The notes under the pieces are model-generated. The model had not been told where the DNA came from. It did no database searches and was given only the letters and a program-made list of their open reading frames with translations. From DASVCS01 sp036381495 (GTDB lineage: Bacteria > Gemmatimonadota > Gemmatimonadetes > Longimicrobiales > RSA9), in the NCBI GenBank assembly GCA_036381495.1, contig DASVCS010000060.1, positions 1-14,951 of the forward strand: DNA of 14,951 bases. Reading direction: 5' to 3'. The translations under genes were made by a program, and so were the position numbers. Positions 1 to 9,292 of the stretch are shown here, one piece after another (the first letter of the stretch is position 1; the number at the start of each line of letters is the position of its first letter).

Positions 1-445
1 TCCGGAACTCCGCCCGCCCCAGATGGTCGTGATACGTATCGAAGACCAGCGTCAACTCGTCGCTGTCCACCGCCCCGTCGCGCCGCGTCAGCCGCGTCCG
101 CACCCCGGCCGCCCCCAGCTCATCGTACATCCGCGCACCCACGTAGAGCGCGGCCTCGTCGTACACGAACCGCACCTCCGTCCGCTGCGTCGCCGGCGCG
201 CCTTCCTCCGGCTGCGACTGCCGGAAACCCGTCGCCGGCGCCACCTCCCGCCACACCGCCTCGTCCAGCCGCCCGTCCAGCACCACGGGCGTCGAAGCCC
301 GGACCGCTCGGACCACCGGCGGCAGCGTCGGATGCACCGAGTTCCTCGATTGCGCCGACCCGATGGCCGGCACCCACGGGAGAACCGCCACAAACCCGAT
401 GAACGCCGCGCGCCCGGCAGACGGGATGACGATGGGACAGGCCAT
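1..445 (-). CDS. Secreted DUF5916 / CBM9-like domain protein, N-terminal part
   Basis: The gene runs off the left edge, leaving about 148 codons. Start ATG at 445-443 is chosen because an AGGAG box (454-458 on the complement) lies 8 nt upstream; an in-frame ATG 30 nt earlier lacks this. The first ~33 residues look like a Sec signal peptide (hydrophobic AAFIGFVAVLPWVPAIGSAQ). Then comes a family-9 carbohydrate-binding-like domain: VVLDGRLDEAVW, then EVRFVYDEAALYVGARMYD, then DSDELTLVFDTYHDH. This order is typical of the N-terminal domain of large DUF5916 proteins, in which a CBM9-like domain precedes a C-terminal outer-membrane beta-barrel-like region. The rest lies outside the window. The substrate is unknown; the carbohydrate link is family inference. 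Another CBM9-bearing secreted protein is possible. Confidence 0.8.
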   Translation of the reverse strand, partial: MACPIVIPSAGRAAFIGFVAVLPWVPAIGSAQSRNSVHPTLPPVVRAVRASTPVVLDGRLDEAVWREVAPATGFRQSQPEEGAPATQRTEVRFVYDEAALYVGARMYDELGAAGVRTRLTRRDGAVDSDELTLVFDTYHDHLGRAEFR

Positions 446-804
446 GCATCGTGCTCCTGGAAACCGATGGATCATCAAGACGGGCCGGACTGCTGGAATT
501 TTAGCACTCGGCCGCCCGGGGCCGCAAGACGATGCCCGCACGGACCCGTGGCACGCTCACGATGCCGATCGCCGTACGCCGAGGACATCGGTTAGAGGGG
601 CTCGGGGCGCAAAGGGTTGCAACGTGGGCGGGACGGGGCACGGGCGGCGCGGGGCGTGCGCGGCCACGGTCCCGTGCGAAGCGCCCACCGCCGCCGTTGC
701 GCGGGCGATGGCGTCCGCTTAGCATTCGCCGCGCATGCCGTATGCGTGCCGCTTCGCCGTACGGGCGAGGCGCCGGACTCGGATCGACATCGAGGCAGAT
801 TGCC
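446..804. other. Intergenic region between divergent DUF5916 and HupE-like genes
   Basis: About 360 bp with no convincing gene. Frames read open on both strands only because of high GC; their translations are Arg/Pro/Ala-rich with no domain. The left end carries the candidate minus-strand promoter. A 7-bp inverted repeat (GCACGGG at 638-644, CCCGTGC at 671-677) is the only structure seen. I looked for a cobalamin or NiCo-type riboswitch before the metal permease and saw none. Confidence 0.5.
498..527 (-). promoter_or_regulatory. Candidate sigma-70-type promoter for the DUF5916 gene
   Basis: Read on the minus strand, TTGCGG (527-522) is followed after 18 nt by TAAAAT (503-498), one of the few AT-rich hexamers in this GC-rich gap. 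It would place transcription start about 45 nt before the ATG at 445. The match is partial and unproven. Confidence 0.3.
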
Positions 805-1413
805 ATGCATCGCACGCGAATTCATCGCTGTCTCCCCCTGGGGTTGTCGCTCGCCATCGTTGCGCTCTGTCCCGTCGCGGCATGGGCGCACCCGGGCGTA
901 GGCCCGGCGAGCGGGCTCTTCCACGGCTTCGCCCATCCGATTCTCGGCTGGGACCACGTCCTCGCCATGGTGGCCGTCGGCCTCTGGGCGGCGCAGCGCG
1001 GAGGGCGCGCCGTGTGGGCGCTCCCCGCCGCCTTCGTCGTGACCATGGCGGCCGGCGGGGTGCTCGGCGCGGCCGGGATCCCGCTGCCGGGCGTCGAGGC
1101 CGGGATCCTGGCCTCGGTCCTCGTCCTCGGCACGCTCATCGCGGCCGCCGCACGCTTCCCCGTCGGCGTATGCGCCGCCGTGGCCGCGATCTTCGCCCTG
1201 TTCCACGGGCACGCGCACGGCGCCGAGATGCCGGCCAGCGTCCAGGGACTCGCCTACGGACTGGGATTCTGCACGGCCACCGCATTCCTGCACGCCACGG
1301 GGGCGCTGCTCTTCGTCTCGATGCGCCGGCCGTTCGGCGCGCGGCAGCTCCAGTGGGCACGTTTCGGCGGCGCCGCGATCGCGCTCGGGGGTCTGGTGCT
1401 CGGGCTCGGGTGA
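805..1413 (+). CDS. HupE/UreJ-family metal permease
   Basis: The protein has 202 residues. ATG 805 follows a GAGG at 792-795 and opens a signal peptide (residues 1-28, ending AWA) with mature N-terminal His29, as in HupE proteins. The diagnostic HX5DH motif is at 44-51 (H44, D50, H51) and the second metal motif FHGHAHGAE at 133-141. About six hydrophobic membrane segments fill the rest (TM stretches near 52-63, 70-90, 98-116, 119-133, 146-165, 183-200). HupE/UreJ proteins move nickel or cobalt across the inner membrane for hydrogenase, urease or cobalamin enzymes. None of those partner genes is in the window, so which metal it carries is open. It appears monocistronic, with a strong hairpin 115 nt downstream. 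Confidence 0.9.
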   Translation: MHRTRIHRCLPLGLSLAIVALCPVAAWAHPGVGPASGLFHGFAHPILGWDHVLAMVAVGLWAAQRGGRAVWALPAAFVVTMAAGGVLGAAGIPLPGVEAGILASVLVLGTLIAAAARFPVGVCAAVAAIFALFHGHAHGAEMPASVQGLAYGLGFCTATAFLHATGALLFVSMRRPFGARQLQWARFGGAAIALGGLVLGLG

Positions 1414-1528
1414 GCGGTTCCGGCGCGCCACGCGCCTGCGGGGCGATCCGCGTGCAGCGACAGCGTCGTCGGCTGCGCCCGAGACGATCGGCGCGATGGC
1501 AATCGCTGGAGCGGTTCAGCCGCGGGTC

Positions 1529-1561
1529 CGCGTCCGCGCGGCTGCTTGCCGCGCGGACGCG
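1529..1561 (+). terminator. Strong stem-loop, candidate terminator of the HupE-like gene
   Basis: A perfect 14-bp inverted repeat: CGCGTCCGCGCGGC (1529-1542), loop TGCTT, and its exact reverse complement (1548-1561). It lies 115 nt after the permease stop. There is no T-tract on either side, so it may be a 3'-end-protecting or pausing structure rather than a textbook intrinsic terminator. Confidence 0.5.
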
Positions 1562-1739
1562 AACGACTCCGAAATAATGCGACAGCCGCCCTAGCGGCGC
1601 CGGGCGGCCTGCGCTCGCCCCGCATCGACGACGATGGCTCCACGGTCGCGCTCCCCGGTCGCCGCCGCCGCGCACTGAACGCGATCGACACCGCGCCACT
1701 CCTCGCGGCGCGCCTGAACACACCGGCTGTTCCCCTCCC

Positions 1740-1768
1740 TTGACACGCTCGTCGCCACTAATTATCCA
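1740..1768 (+). promoter_or_regulatory. Candidate promoter for the ArsR-methyltransferase gene
   Basis: A perfect -35 TTGACA (1740-1745) is followed by a 17-nt spacer and a weak -10 TATCCA (1763-1768) in a locally AT-rich stretch. Transcription would begin near 1775-1778, at or next to the start codon, implying a leaderless or nearly leaderless mRNA. No Shine-Dalgarno sequence precedes the ATG, which agrees with this. Confidence 0.45.
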
Positions 1769-1770
1769 TC

Positions 1771-1780
1771 CATCCGGATG
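1771..1780. promoter_or_regulatory. Palindrome over the predicted start site, possible operator
   Basis: CATCCGGATG is a perfect 10-bp palindrome covering the expected transcription start and the first ATG (1778-1780). ArsR-family regulators commonly bind palindromes over their own promoters, so autoregulation is plausible. The palindrome is short and could be chance. Confidence 0.3.
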
Positions 1781-2758
1781 ATGCGATCAAATGCGGCCGG
1801 CCAGCCGGATGCCGTCTTCGGACGGCTATCCACACTCGCCGATGCGACCCGAACCCGGGTGCTGCTCCTGCTCGAGCGGCACGAGCTGACGGTCGGCGAG
1901 TTGTGCGATGTGTTGCAGCTCCCGCAATCGACGGTGAGTCGTCACCTGAAGGTGTTGAGCGATCAGGGCTGGGTGGTGGCGCGTCCGGAGGGGACGAGCC
2001 GTTGTTATCGCGTGCTGCTGGACCGTCTGGATCCGTCGGCGCGCCGGCTCTGGCGGGTGGTACGGGAGCAGACGGCGGGGCTGGCGCGGGCGGAGCAGGA
2101 TGCCCGGCGGGTTCCCGGGGTGCTCGCGCGGCGGCGGACGAAGTCGCAGGAGTTCTTCTCGTCGGTGGCCGGGCAGTGGGACCGTCTGCGGGCGGAGCTG
2201 TTCGGCCGGCGAGCGGAGCTGTTGGGGCTGCTCGGCCTCCTGGATGGCGAGTGGACGGTCGGCGACCTCGGCTGCGGCACGGGCCAGGCGACCGAGTCGC
2301 TCGCGCCGTTCGTGCGGCGGGTGGTCGCGGTCGATGACTCGGAGGCGATGCTGGAGGCGGCGCGGCAACGGCTGGCCGGGCTGGCGAACGTCGAGGTGCG
2401 GCGCGGGAGCATCGAGGCGCTCCCGCTGGGTGATGCGGAGCTGGACGCCGCCGTCCTCTTCCTGGTCCTGCACCACCTCGCCGAGCCCGAGCGGGCGCTG
2501 GCCGAGGTGGCGCGCGTACTGCGGCCCGGCGGGCGGGTGCTGATCGTCGACATGATGCCGCACGACCGGGAAGCGTACCGGCAGGAGATGGGGCACGTCT
2601 GGCTGGGCTTCCCCGCGGACCGGCTCGCCCGCTGGCTGACGGACGCGGGCTTCGGACGCTACCACTATCGCCCGCTCCCCGCCGACCCCGCCGCGCGCGG
2701 CCCGGCCCTGTTTGCGGCAAGCGCGGTGGCGCCCGGGGCGCCTTCGGCGCCAGGCTAG
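1778..2758 (+). CDS. ArsR-family HTH regulator fused to SAM-dependent methyltransferase domain
   Basis: The protein has 326 residues. Residues ~14-85 form an ArsR winged helix: LADATRTRVLLLL, then ELCDVLQLPQSTVSRHLKVL, and the wing ARPEGTSRCYRV. The metal-binding ELCVCDL motif of true arsenic or metal sensors is absent. After a linker with FFSSVAGQWDRLR (126-138) comes a class I methyltransferase fold with the glycine-rich SAM motif DLGCGTG (163-169), an acidic strand-2 end (VVAVDDSEAM) and the typical HHLAEPERALAEVARVLRPGG stretch. Start 1778 or 1781 (tandem ATGs). Because ahcY is the next gene, the likely role is sensing SAM or SAH to control the methyl cycle, as described for the ArsR-family regulator SahR of Proteobacteria; this is inference. 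The domain may bind the ligand without catalysis. The last nine residues and the TAG stop lie within a repeat element. Confidence 0.88.
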   Translation: MMRSNAAGQPDAVFGRLSTLADATRTRVLLLLERHELTVGELCDVLQLPQSTVSRHLKVLSDQGWVVARPEGTSRCYRVLLDRLDPSARRLWRVVREQTAGLARAEQDARRVPGVLARRRTKSQEFFSSVAGQWDRLRAELFGRRAELLGLLGLLDGEWTVGDLGCGTGQATESLAPFVRRVVAVDDSEAMLEAARQRLAGLANVEVRRGSIEALPLGDAELDAAVLFLVLHHLAEPERALAEVARVLRPGGRVLIVDMMPHDREAYRQEMGHVWLGFPADRLARWLTDAGFGRYHYRPLPADPAARGPALFAASAVAPGAPSAPG

Positions 2759-2790
2759 GGCTAGGGCTAGGGCTAGGGCTGGGGCTGGGG
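2728..2790 (+). repeat. Repeat element A: GGCGCC hairpin plus CTAGGG hexamer array
   Basis: The element holds three GGCGCC words (2728-2733, 2737-2742, 2746-2751). The last two form a stem with a TTC loop. Four CTAGGG units (2755-2778) and two CTGGGG units (2779-2790) follow. The same arrangement recurs inverted at 5101-5156 and, as a variant, at 4935-5002. G-runs of three or four every six bases are competent to form a G-quadruplex on the coding-strand RNA. The stop codon of the preceding gene is the TAG of the first hexamer. Confidence 0.8.
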
Positions 2791-3204
2791 AGTGCCCGGG
2801 AGGTGGCGTGGTGGATGGGGGGACGGCCCTGGAAGGGGAGCGGCGGAGGGAGGAGTGCCTGGGCATGGTCGGGAACGGCCGGGAGCGGGAGCGGGAACGT
2901 TTACGTTTACGGGAGCGGCGCCTCTGCGGCGCCGACGGGAGCGGGAGCGTTCGCGGGATCGGGGTCGGGGTCGCGGGGCAGCGACGACGCGCTCGCGCAC
3001 CCGCACGCGCACGAGCACAGGCCCGCCCCGCAAGGCCGGGAGCGCAGGCGGCGGGTGCTGCCGGAGGGAGCGGAGCCGGGGGTGCGGCGGGGTGAGCGGG
3101 GCGGCGGACGGGGGCCGGGCGGCGGGGCGGGCGGGGAGGCGGCGGATGGAAGAGCGGCTGGGCTGCGGCGCGGGGGAGGCACGAGGCGGAAGAGGGGGTG
3201 GGCT
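2791..3204. other. G-rich non-coding stretch between regulator and ahcY
   Basis: No gene is supported here, although the frame of ahcY stays open back to 2803. The translation is Gly/Arg/Ala low complexity, and a good ribosome binding site occurs only at 3431-3436. The plus strand is strongly G-rich, especially 3061-3180 (many GGGG and CGGGG runs), and the region contains hexamer element D (2881-2978). Possible roles are a long structured 5' leader of ahcY, a promoter region or repeat accumulation. I could not pick out a convincing promoter in it. Confidence 0.55.
2881..2978 (+). repeat. Repeat element D: mixed hexamers around a GGCGCC hairpin
   Basis: Period-six units flank a stem-loop: GGGAGC twice, GGGAAC, GTTTAC twice and GGGAGC. 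Then comes GGCGCC (2917-2922), loop TCTGC, GGCGCC (2928-2933). After that come GGGAGC twice, GTTCGC, GGGATC and GGGGTC twice. The design (GGCGCC hairpin plus hexamer array) matches elements A-C, but the hexamer words differ. Confidence 0.65.
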
Positions 3205-3263
3205 GCATCGGCGCAGCGACCGGAGCGCAGCACCCGCCGCCGGAGCGATGCGCCCCGACCCAT
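3205..3263 (+). repeat. 59-bp direct repeat, copy 1, upstream of ahcY
   Basis: This copy matches copy 2 (3327-3385) at 55 of 59 positions, differing at positions 8, 19, 20 and 33. It can fold: positions 1-5 (GCATC) pair with 43-47 (GATGC), 6-10 with 26-30, and 12-14 with 22-24. In this copy the 6-10/26-30 stem has one C-A mismatch at position 8. The element could be part of a structured mRNA leader or a dispersed genomic repeat. Confidence 0.75.
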
Positions 3264-3270
3264 ACACGCC

Positions 3271-3320
3271 GGCCGCCGCCGCGAGGGCCGCCACCGCGAG
3301 GGCCGCCGCCGCGAAGGCCG
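3271..3320 (+). repeat. 15-bp tandem repeats between the 59-bp repeats
   Basis: Three consecutive 15-mers of the form GGCCGCCGCCGCGAG (3271-3285, 3286-3300 with one change, 3301-3315 with one change) and a partial fourth (GGCCG). They sit exactly between the two 59-bp copies. They are probably a slippage-prone spacer; no coding role is seen. Confidence 0.7.
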
Positions 3321-3326
3321 TGACCG

Positions 3327-3385
3327 GCATCGGTGCAGCGACCGCGGCGCAGCACCCGTCGCCGGAGCGATGCGCCCCGACCCAT
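3327..3385 (+). repeat. 59-bp direct repeat, copy 2, 56 nt before ahcY
   Basis: This second copy starts 122 nt after the first. Relative to copy 1, the substitution at position 8 (3334) replaces a C-A mismatch with a T-A pair in the predicted stem. The changes at 19, 20 and 33 fall in predicted loops or unpaired sequence. It lies 56 nt before the ahcY start and so probably in the ahcY 5' leader. It does not match the SAH riboswitch core as I recall it. Confidence 0.75.
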
Positions 3386-3441
3386 CGAGCCCAACGGAAA
3401 CAAACGCGGACGAGCACGAACCAACGACGCGAGGAGATACG

Positions 3442-4932
<1,491 letters not shown>

Positions 4933-4934
4933 TC

Positions 4935-5002
4935 GGCGCCCTGCGGGCGCCGGGGCTGGGGCTAGGGCTGGGGCTAGGGCTGGGGCTGGGGCTGGGGGCT
5001 GG
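4935..5002 (+). repeat. Repeat element B: hairpin plus CTGGGG/CTAGGG array after ahcY
   Basis: Two bases after the ahcY stop comes GGCGCCC (4935-4941), loop TGC, GGGCGCC (4945-4951). An array of CTGGGG and CTAGGG hexamers follows to about 5002. A further stem, GGCGCG/CGCGCC with loop GCTG, lies at 5009-5024. The position directly after the stop suggests a terminator or 3'-end-stabilising role. There is no T-tract. Confidence 0.75.
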
Positions 5003-5100
5003 ACCTGAGGCGCGGCTGCGCGCCGATCCTCTCCCTAGCCCCCGCCCCCTCGCACGCTGCACAGTCGACGCGCCCGCGCCAACGAGATGATGCGGGCATT

Positions 5101-5156
5101 CCCCTCCCTAGCCCCAGCCCCAGCCCTAGCCCTAGCCTGGCGCCGAAGGCGCCCCG
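5101..5156 (-). repeat. Repeat element C: inverted copy of element A
   Basis: Read on the minus strand: CGGGGCGCC, TTC loop, GGCGCC, then AGG and hexamers CTAGGG, CTAGGG, CTGGGG, CTGGGG, CTAGGG. This is nearly the same order as element A. It sits head-to-head with element B, so a transcript through 4935-5156 could fold G-rich and C-rich arms together. A short related C-rich tract (CTCCCTAGCCCCCGCCCC) occurs at 5031-5048. Confidence 0.8.
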
Positions 5157-5223
5157 GCACCTCACCACGCCCCCGGTGTACGACCCGCATCCCGAGTAGT
5201 GAATCCCAGCAGTGCCCGGCAGG

Positions 5224-6590
<1,367 letters not shown>

Positions 6591-6594
<4 letters not shown>

Positions 6595-8156
6595 AGGTGG
6601 CGACCCGGCTCTCCGGCGCGTTCGGCGTACTCGTCGCGATCCTCGTCGGACTGCTCATCTACCACGTCCGCACGACGCGGGATGCCGTCGCCACCAGCTA
6701 CGAACTCTCCGGCATCTCCGCCCGTCTCTATCTCAGCGCCACCAAACAGATCGCGCGCCTCGGCCAGCTCGAAGAGGCCGCCAGCAAGTACGGCGTCACG
6801 CGGGACCGCGGCTATCTCGACAAGTTCGACCAGGCGCTCGATGCGTTCGATGCCGATCTCCGCTACCTCGCCTCGCTCCCACTCGCCGGCCGCGAGCGCG
6901 ACGAGCTGACACGCCTCGCGCGGCTCTGGGCCGCCTTCCTGCCCGTCGCCCACCGCCTCCGGCCACTCGTCCTCCGCGCGACCGACGCACCCGCCGCCGA
7001 CTCGCTCGCGTTCCTCCACCAGCAACTCGATCGGCTGCGCGCACAGGCGCGCCGCGTCAGCGACGCCTCACAGGCCGTCATGACCGCGCGGATCGGCGAC
7101 TCCGCCGAGGCCGCCCGGCACGCCGAGCGCCTCTCCTGGATCGCCGCGGCCGTCGCACTCGTCCTCAGCGTCCTCGTCGCCACCTGGATCGTGCGCTCGA
7201 TCTCCGAAGCGCTGAACCGCCTCAAGGAGGGCACCCGCCAGGTCGCCGACGGCAACTTCGCCTACCGGCTCGAACCCCGGCGCAACGACGAATTCGCCCA
7301 GCTCGCACGCGACTTCAACGTCATGACCCGCCGCCTGGGCGAACTCGACGAGATGAAACGCGACTTCCTCTCGAAGGTCTCCCACGACCTCAAGACTCCG
7401 CTCGCCTCGATGCAGGAGACCATCCGGCTCCTCCTCGACGAGGTCCCCGGCCCCCTGACCGACCGGCAACGCCGTCTGCTCGAACTCAACCTCCAGAGCG
7501 GGGACCGACTCTTCGGCATGATCTCGAAGCTCCTCGACCTCTCCGGGATGGAGGCCGGCGCACTCACACTCGACTTCGATGACCACGAGATCGGCGCACT
7601 GGTCCGCCTCGCGCTCGAACGGCTCGAGCCCCGCGCCAAGGAGTCCGGGCTCCGCCTCGCCGCCGACATCCGCGAGCCCGAACTCCCCGCGCGCTGCGAC
7701 GCGGAACGCATCGCGCAGGTGCTGGACAACCTGCTCGAAAACGCGATCGAATTCTCACCCGAGGGCACCATCATCCGCGTCGCCGTCCACGCCTGCACGA
7801 GCCGCCCCCGGGAAGTGCCCGTCAGCCGCTGGCAGATGGTCAGGCGAGCGGACGGCGCAGGCGCCATCCTCATCGCCGTCGCGGATTCCGGCCCGGGGAT
7901 CCCCGATGCCGAAAAGGAACGAGTCTTCGAGCGCTTCTTCCAGTCGGAGACCGGACGCAGGGCGCGCGGCCGCGGTGTCGGCCTCGGCCTCACCATCTGC
8001 CGCGAAATCGTGGGCGCCCACGGCGGCGCCATCTGGGTCGCCGACCACCCCGGAGGAGGCAGCATCTTCTACCTGCTCCTCCCCGGCGCACCACGCCGCG
8101 TCCCGACCGCGGAACCCGCGCTCGTCCACCACGCGCCGCCCGCGATGAACGCATGA
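6591..8156 (+). CDS. Membrane sensor histidine kinase (GlrK/QseE-like)
   Basis: The protein has 521 residues. TM1 is ~9-25 and TM2 ~182-201, with a ~155-residue mostly helical periplasmic domain between them. HAMP is ~202-255, the HisKA H-box SKVSHDLKTPLASM has phospho-His265, and the ATPase boxes are N (NLLENAIEFSP, 380-390), G1 (DSGPGIP, 432-438), F (FERFF) and G2 (GRGVGLGLTI, 460-469). The segment LKTPLASM followed shortly by GPLT is, from memory, strikingly like E. coli GlrK/QseE. It presumably phosphorylates the regulator encoded just upstream. Its stop overlaps the start of the lipoprotein gene (ATGA), so the three genes should be co-translated. The signal sensed is unknown; the periplasmic domain is the natural contact for the lipoprotein. 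Confidence 0.93.
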
Positions 8157-8800
8157 GACGCCACTCCGCCACGCTGCTGCTCGGCCTCCTCGCCGCGACC
8201 GCGTGCGCGACGAGCCGCTTCGATCAGCACTTCGAGGCACAGCGATACGAAGCCGCCATCCGCCTCTTCGAAGCCGACCCCGAACTCCAGCAACAGGAAC
8301 GGGCCCTCTTCCGCGCGGCCGTCGCCTACGCCCTCCCCGGCAGCCCCGTTCACGACCCGGCACGCGCTCGCGAGATGCTCGAACGATTCCTCACGCGCTA
8401 CCCCGACAGCCCACGCCGCGCCGAAGCCAGCCGCATGCTCGCCCTGCTCCGCCAGGTCGAACAGCTCGAACGACGCGTCGCGCAACGGACCGCCGAGGCC
8501 GAGGCACGCCGCTCCGAACTCGACACCCTCCGCTCCCGTCTCGAAAGCCTCGAACGCCGCCTTCAGCAGCAGACCGGCGAGGCCGACCTCCTGCGCCAGG
8601 TCGTCCGGCGACTCGAAGCCGATCTGCGTCAGGAGGAAGAACGGCTCCGCGCGCTCCGCGAAGAGCTGCGGCGCCTCAAGGAAATCGACCTCAAACCCGC
8701 CACCCCCGACACGCTCCGGTCGCCACCGCCCGATACGACACCGCCCAACCCCGGCGCAAGACCGGACTCCACACCGCCCGCCGACCCACGCACCGGCTGA
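8153..8800 (+). CDS. Coiled-coil lipoprotein, QseG-like third component
   Basis: The protein has 215 residues. A short Arg-His-Ser N-region and hydrophobic LLLGLLAATA lead to Cys18, a lipobox with a slightly weak -3 residue. Residues ~20-105 look TPR-like (FEAQRYEAAIRLFEADPE; REMLERFLTRYPDSPRRAEASRML). Residues ~106-182 form a long heptad-patterned coiled coil. The tail is Pro/Thr-rich after KEIDLKPATPDT. E. coli QseG, encoded beside GlrK/GlrR, has the same plan: lipoprotein, helical body, C-terminal coiled coil ending in a KPxxx-type Pro-rich tail. The ATGA overlap with the kinase gene supports a shared role. Sequence identity to QseG looks low, so the link rests on architecture and context. 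A YbgF/CpoB-like TPR lipoprotein is the alternative. Confidence 0.75.
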   Translation: MRRHSATLLLGLLAATACATSRFDQHFEAQRYEAAIRLFEADPELQQQERALFRAAVAYALPGSPVHDPARAREMLERFLTRYPDSPRRAEASRMLALLRQVEQLERRVAQRTAEAEARRSELDTLRSRLESLERRLQQQTGEADLLRQVVRRLEADLRQEEERLRALREELRRLKEIDLKPATPDTLRSPPPDTTPPNPGARPDSTPPADPRTG

Positions 8801-8817
8801 AATCGCCCGATGAAGCA

Positions 8818-8850
8818 CCGCCGGCCGCCGGGATGCCCGACGGCCGGCGG
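8818..8850. terminator. Hairpin between convergent genes
   Basis: CCGCCGGCCG (8818-8827) and its exact reverse complement (8841-8850) enclose an inner CGGG-ATG-CCCG stem. The result is a near-continuous 14-bp stem with a one-base internal mismatch. It lies 17 nt after the lipoprotein stop and 31 nt from the end of the convergent gene, so it could serve both directions. No T-tract follows. Confidence 0.55.
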
Positions 8851-8881
8851 CAGGGACACGTTCCAGGCCCCTGGCTCGGGC

Positions 8882-9292
8882 CTACCCCTGCGGCCCGCCA
8901 CCACCCGTCACCCGCAGCTTCCCGGCGCAGGTGCCGTTCTCTCCTTCGAACGTGATCGTCCACTCTCCGACCGCAGCCTGGCTCGCGTTCAACGTCAGGT
9001 TCACACCCGCCGCATCCAGCATCGTCGCCACCGGCTCGATCGCGAGCACCTGCACGCCGCTCTCTTCCTGGATCGTCGCGCGCAACGTCTTGCCAATGTC
9101 CTGCGAGTACGTCGCCACCACCCCGACCTCTTCCGCCTGGACCGCAATCTCGGCGGGATCCAACGCCGCCGTACACTGCTGCGACGGAATCGGAGGACGC
9201 TCCTGCGCGTTCGCCGTCGCCGCCGTCATCACCACGGCCGCCAGCGCGACCGCCAACATCGATCCGGGCATTGATTTGATTCGCCTCATCAT
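8882..9292 (-). CDS. Small secreted protein of unknown function
   Basis: The protein has 136 residues. ATG 9292 (or the adjacent ATG 9289) is chosen because a GGGAGGAG box lies just upstream and a signal peptide follows at once (MRRIKSMPGSMLAVALAAVVMTAATANA, cleavage before QERPPIP). The mature part is about 107 residues, acidic, with two cysteines (SQQC and GTC) that could form a disulfide. The pattern VQVLAIEPVATMLDAAGVNLTLNA, then VGEWTITFEG, then KLRVTG suggests a small beta-sandwich similar to bacterial Ig-like domains, but I do not recognise a named family. It ends in a Gly-rich GGGGPQG tail. It is transcribed alone, convergent with the lipoprotein gene, and has its own AT-rich upstream region. 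Confidence 0.75.
   Translation of the reverse strand: MMRRIKSMPGSMLAVALAAVVMTAATANAQERPPIPSQQCTAALDPAEIAVQAEEVGVVATYSQDIGKTLRATIQEESGVQVLAIEPVATMLDAAGVNLTLNASQAAVGEWTITFEGENGTCAGKLRVTGGGGPQG

Larger units (their letters stand above)
1414..1777. other. Intergenic region between HupE-like gene and ArsR-methyltransferase gene
   Basis: About 360 bp without a supported gene; open frames here are GC artefacts. It contains one very strong hairpin (1529-1561) and, at its right end, a candidate promoter and palindrome for the next gene. Confidence 0.5.

Noticed and set aside
1254..1723. Minus-strand genes opposite and beyond the HupE-like gene
   Set aside because: The translations are Arg/Ala/Pro-rich without domains. 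The plus-strand permease has clear family motifs and explains the first half of the region.
3205..3385. CRISPR array
   Set aside because: There are only two copies of a 59-bp repeat, with a spacer that is itself tandemly repetitive, and no cas genes.
3205..3441. Known SAH riboswitch (ahcY motif) upstream of ahcY
   Set aside because: The position is right, but I could not find the conserved GAGGAGCGCUGC core enclosed by the expected pseudoknotted stems on the plus strand. Copy 1 has GGAGCGCAGC, but copy 2 loses even that match. A covariance search (Rfam SAH riboswitch) would decide.
2803..3441. N-terminal extension of AhcY, since the frame is open from 2803
   Set aside because: The translation is repeat-derived and low complexity, the AhcY family starts near residue 1 of the 3442 model, and the only good ribosome binding site is at 3431-3436.
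5157..5223. Sigma-54 or other promoter before the response regulator operon
   Set aside because: No TGGC-N8-TTGC pattern or convincing -35/-10 pair was found. The operon promoter may overlap element C or be of another class.
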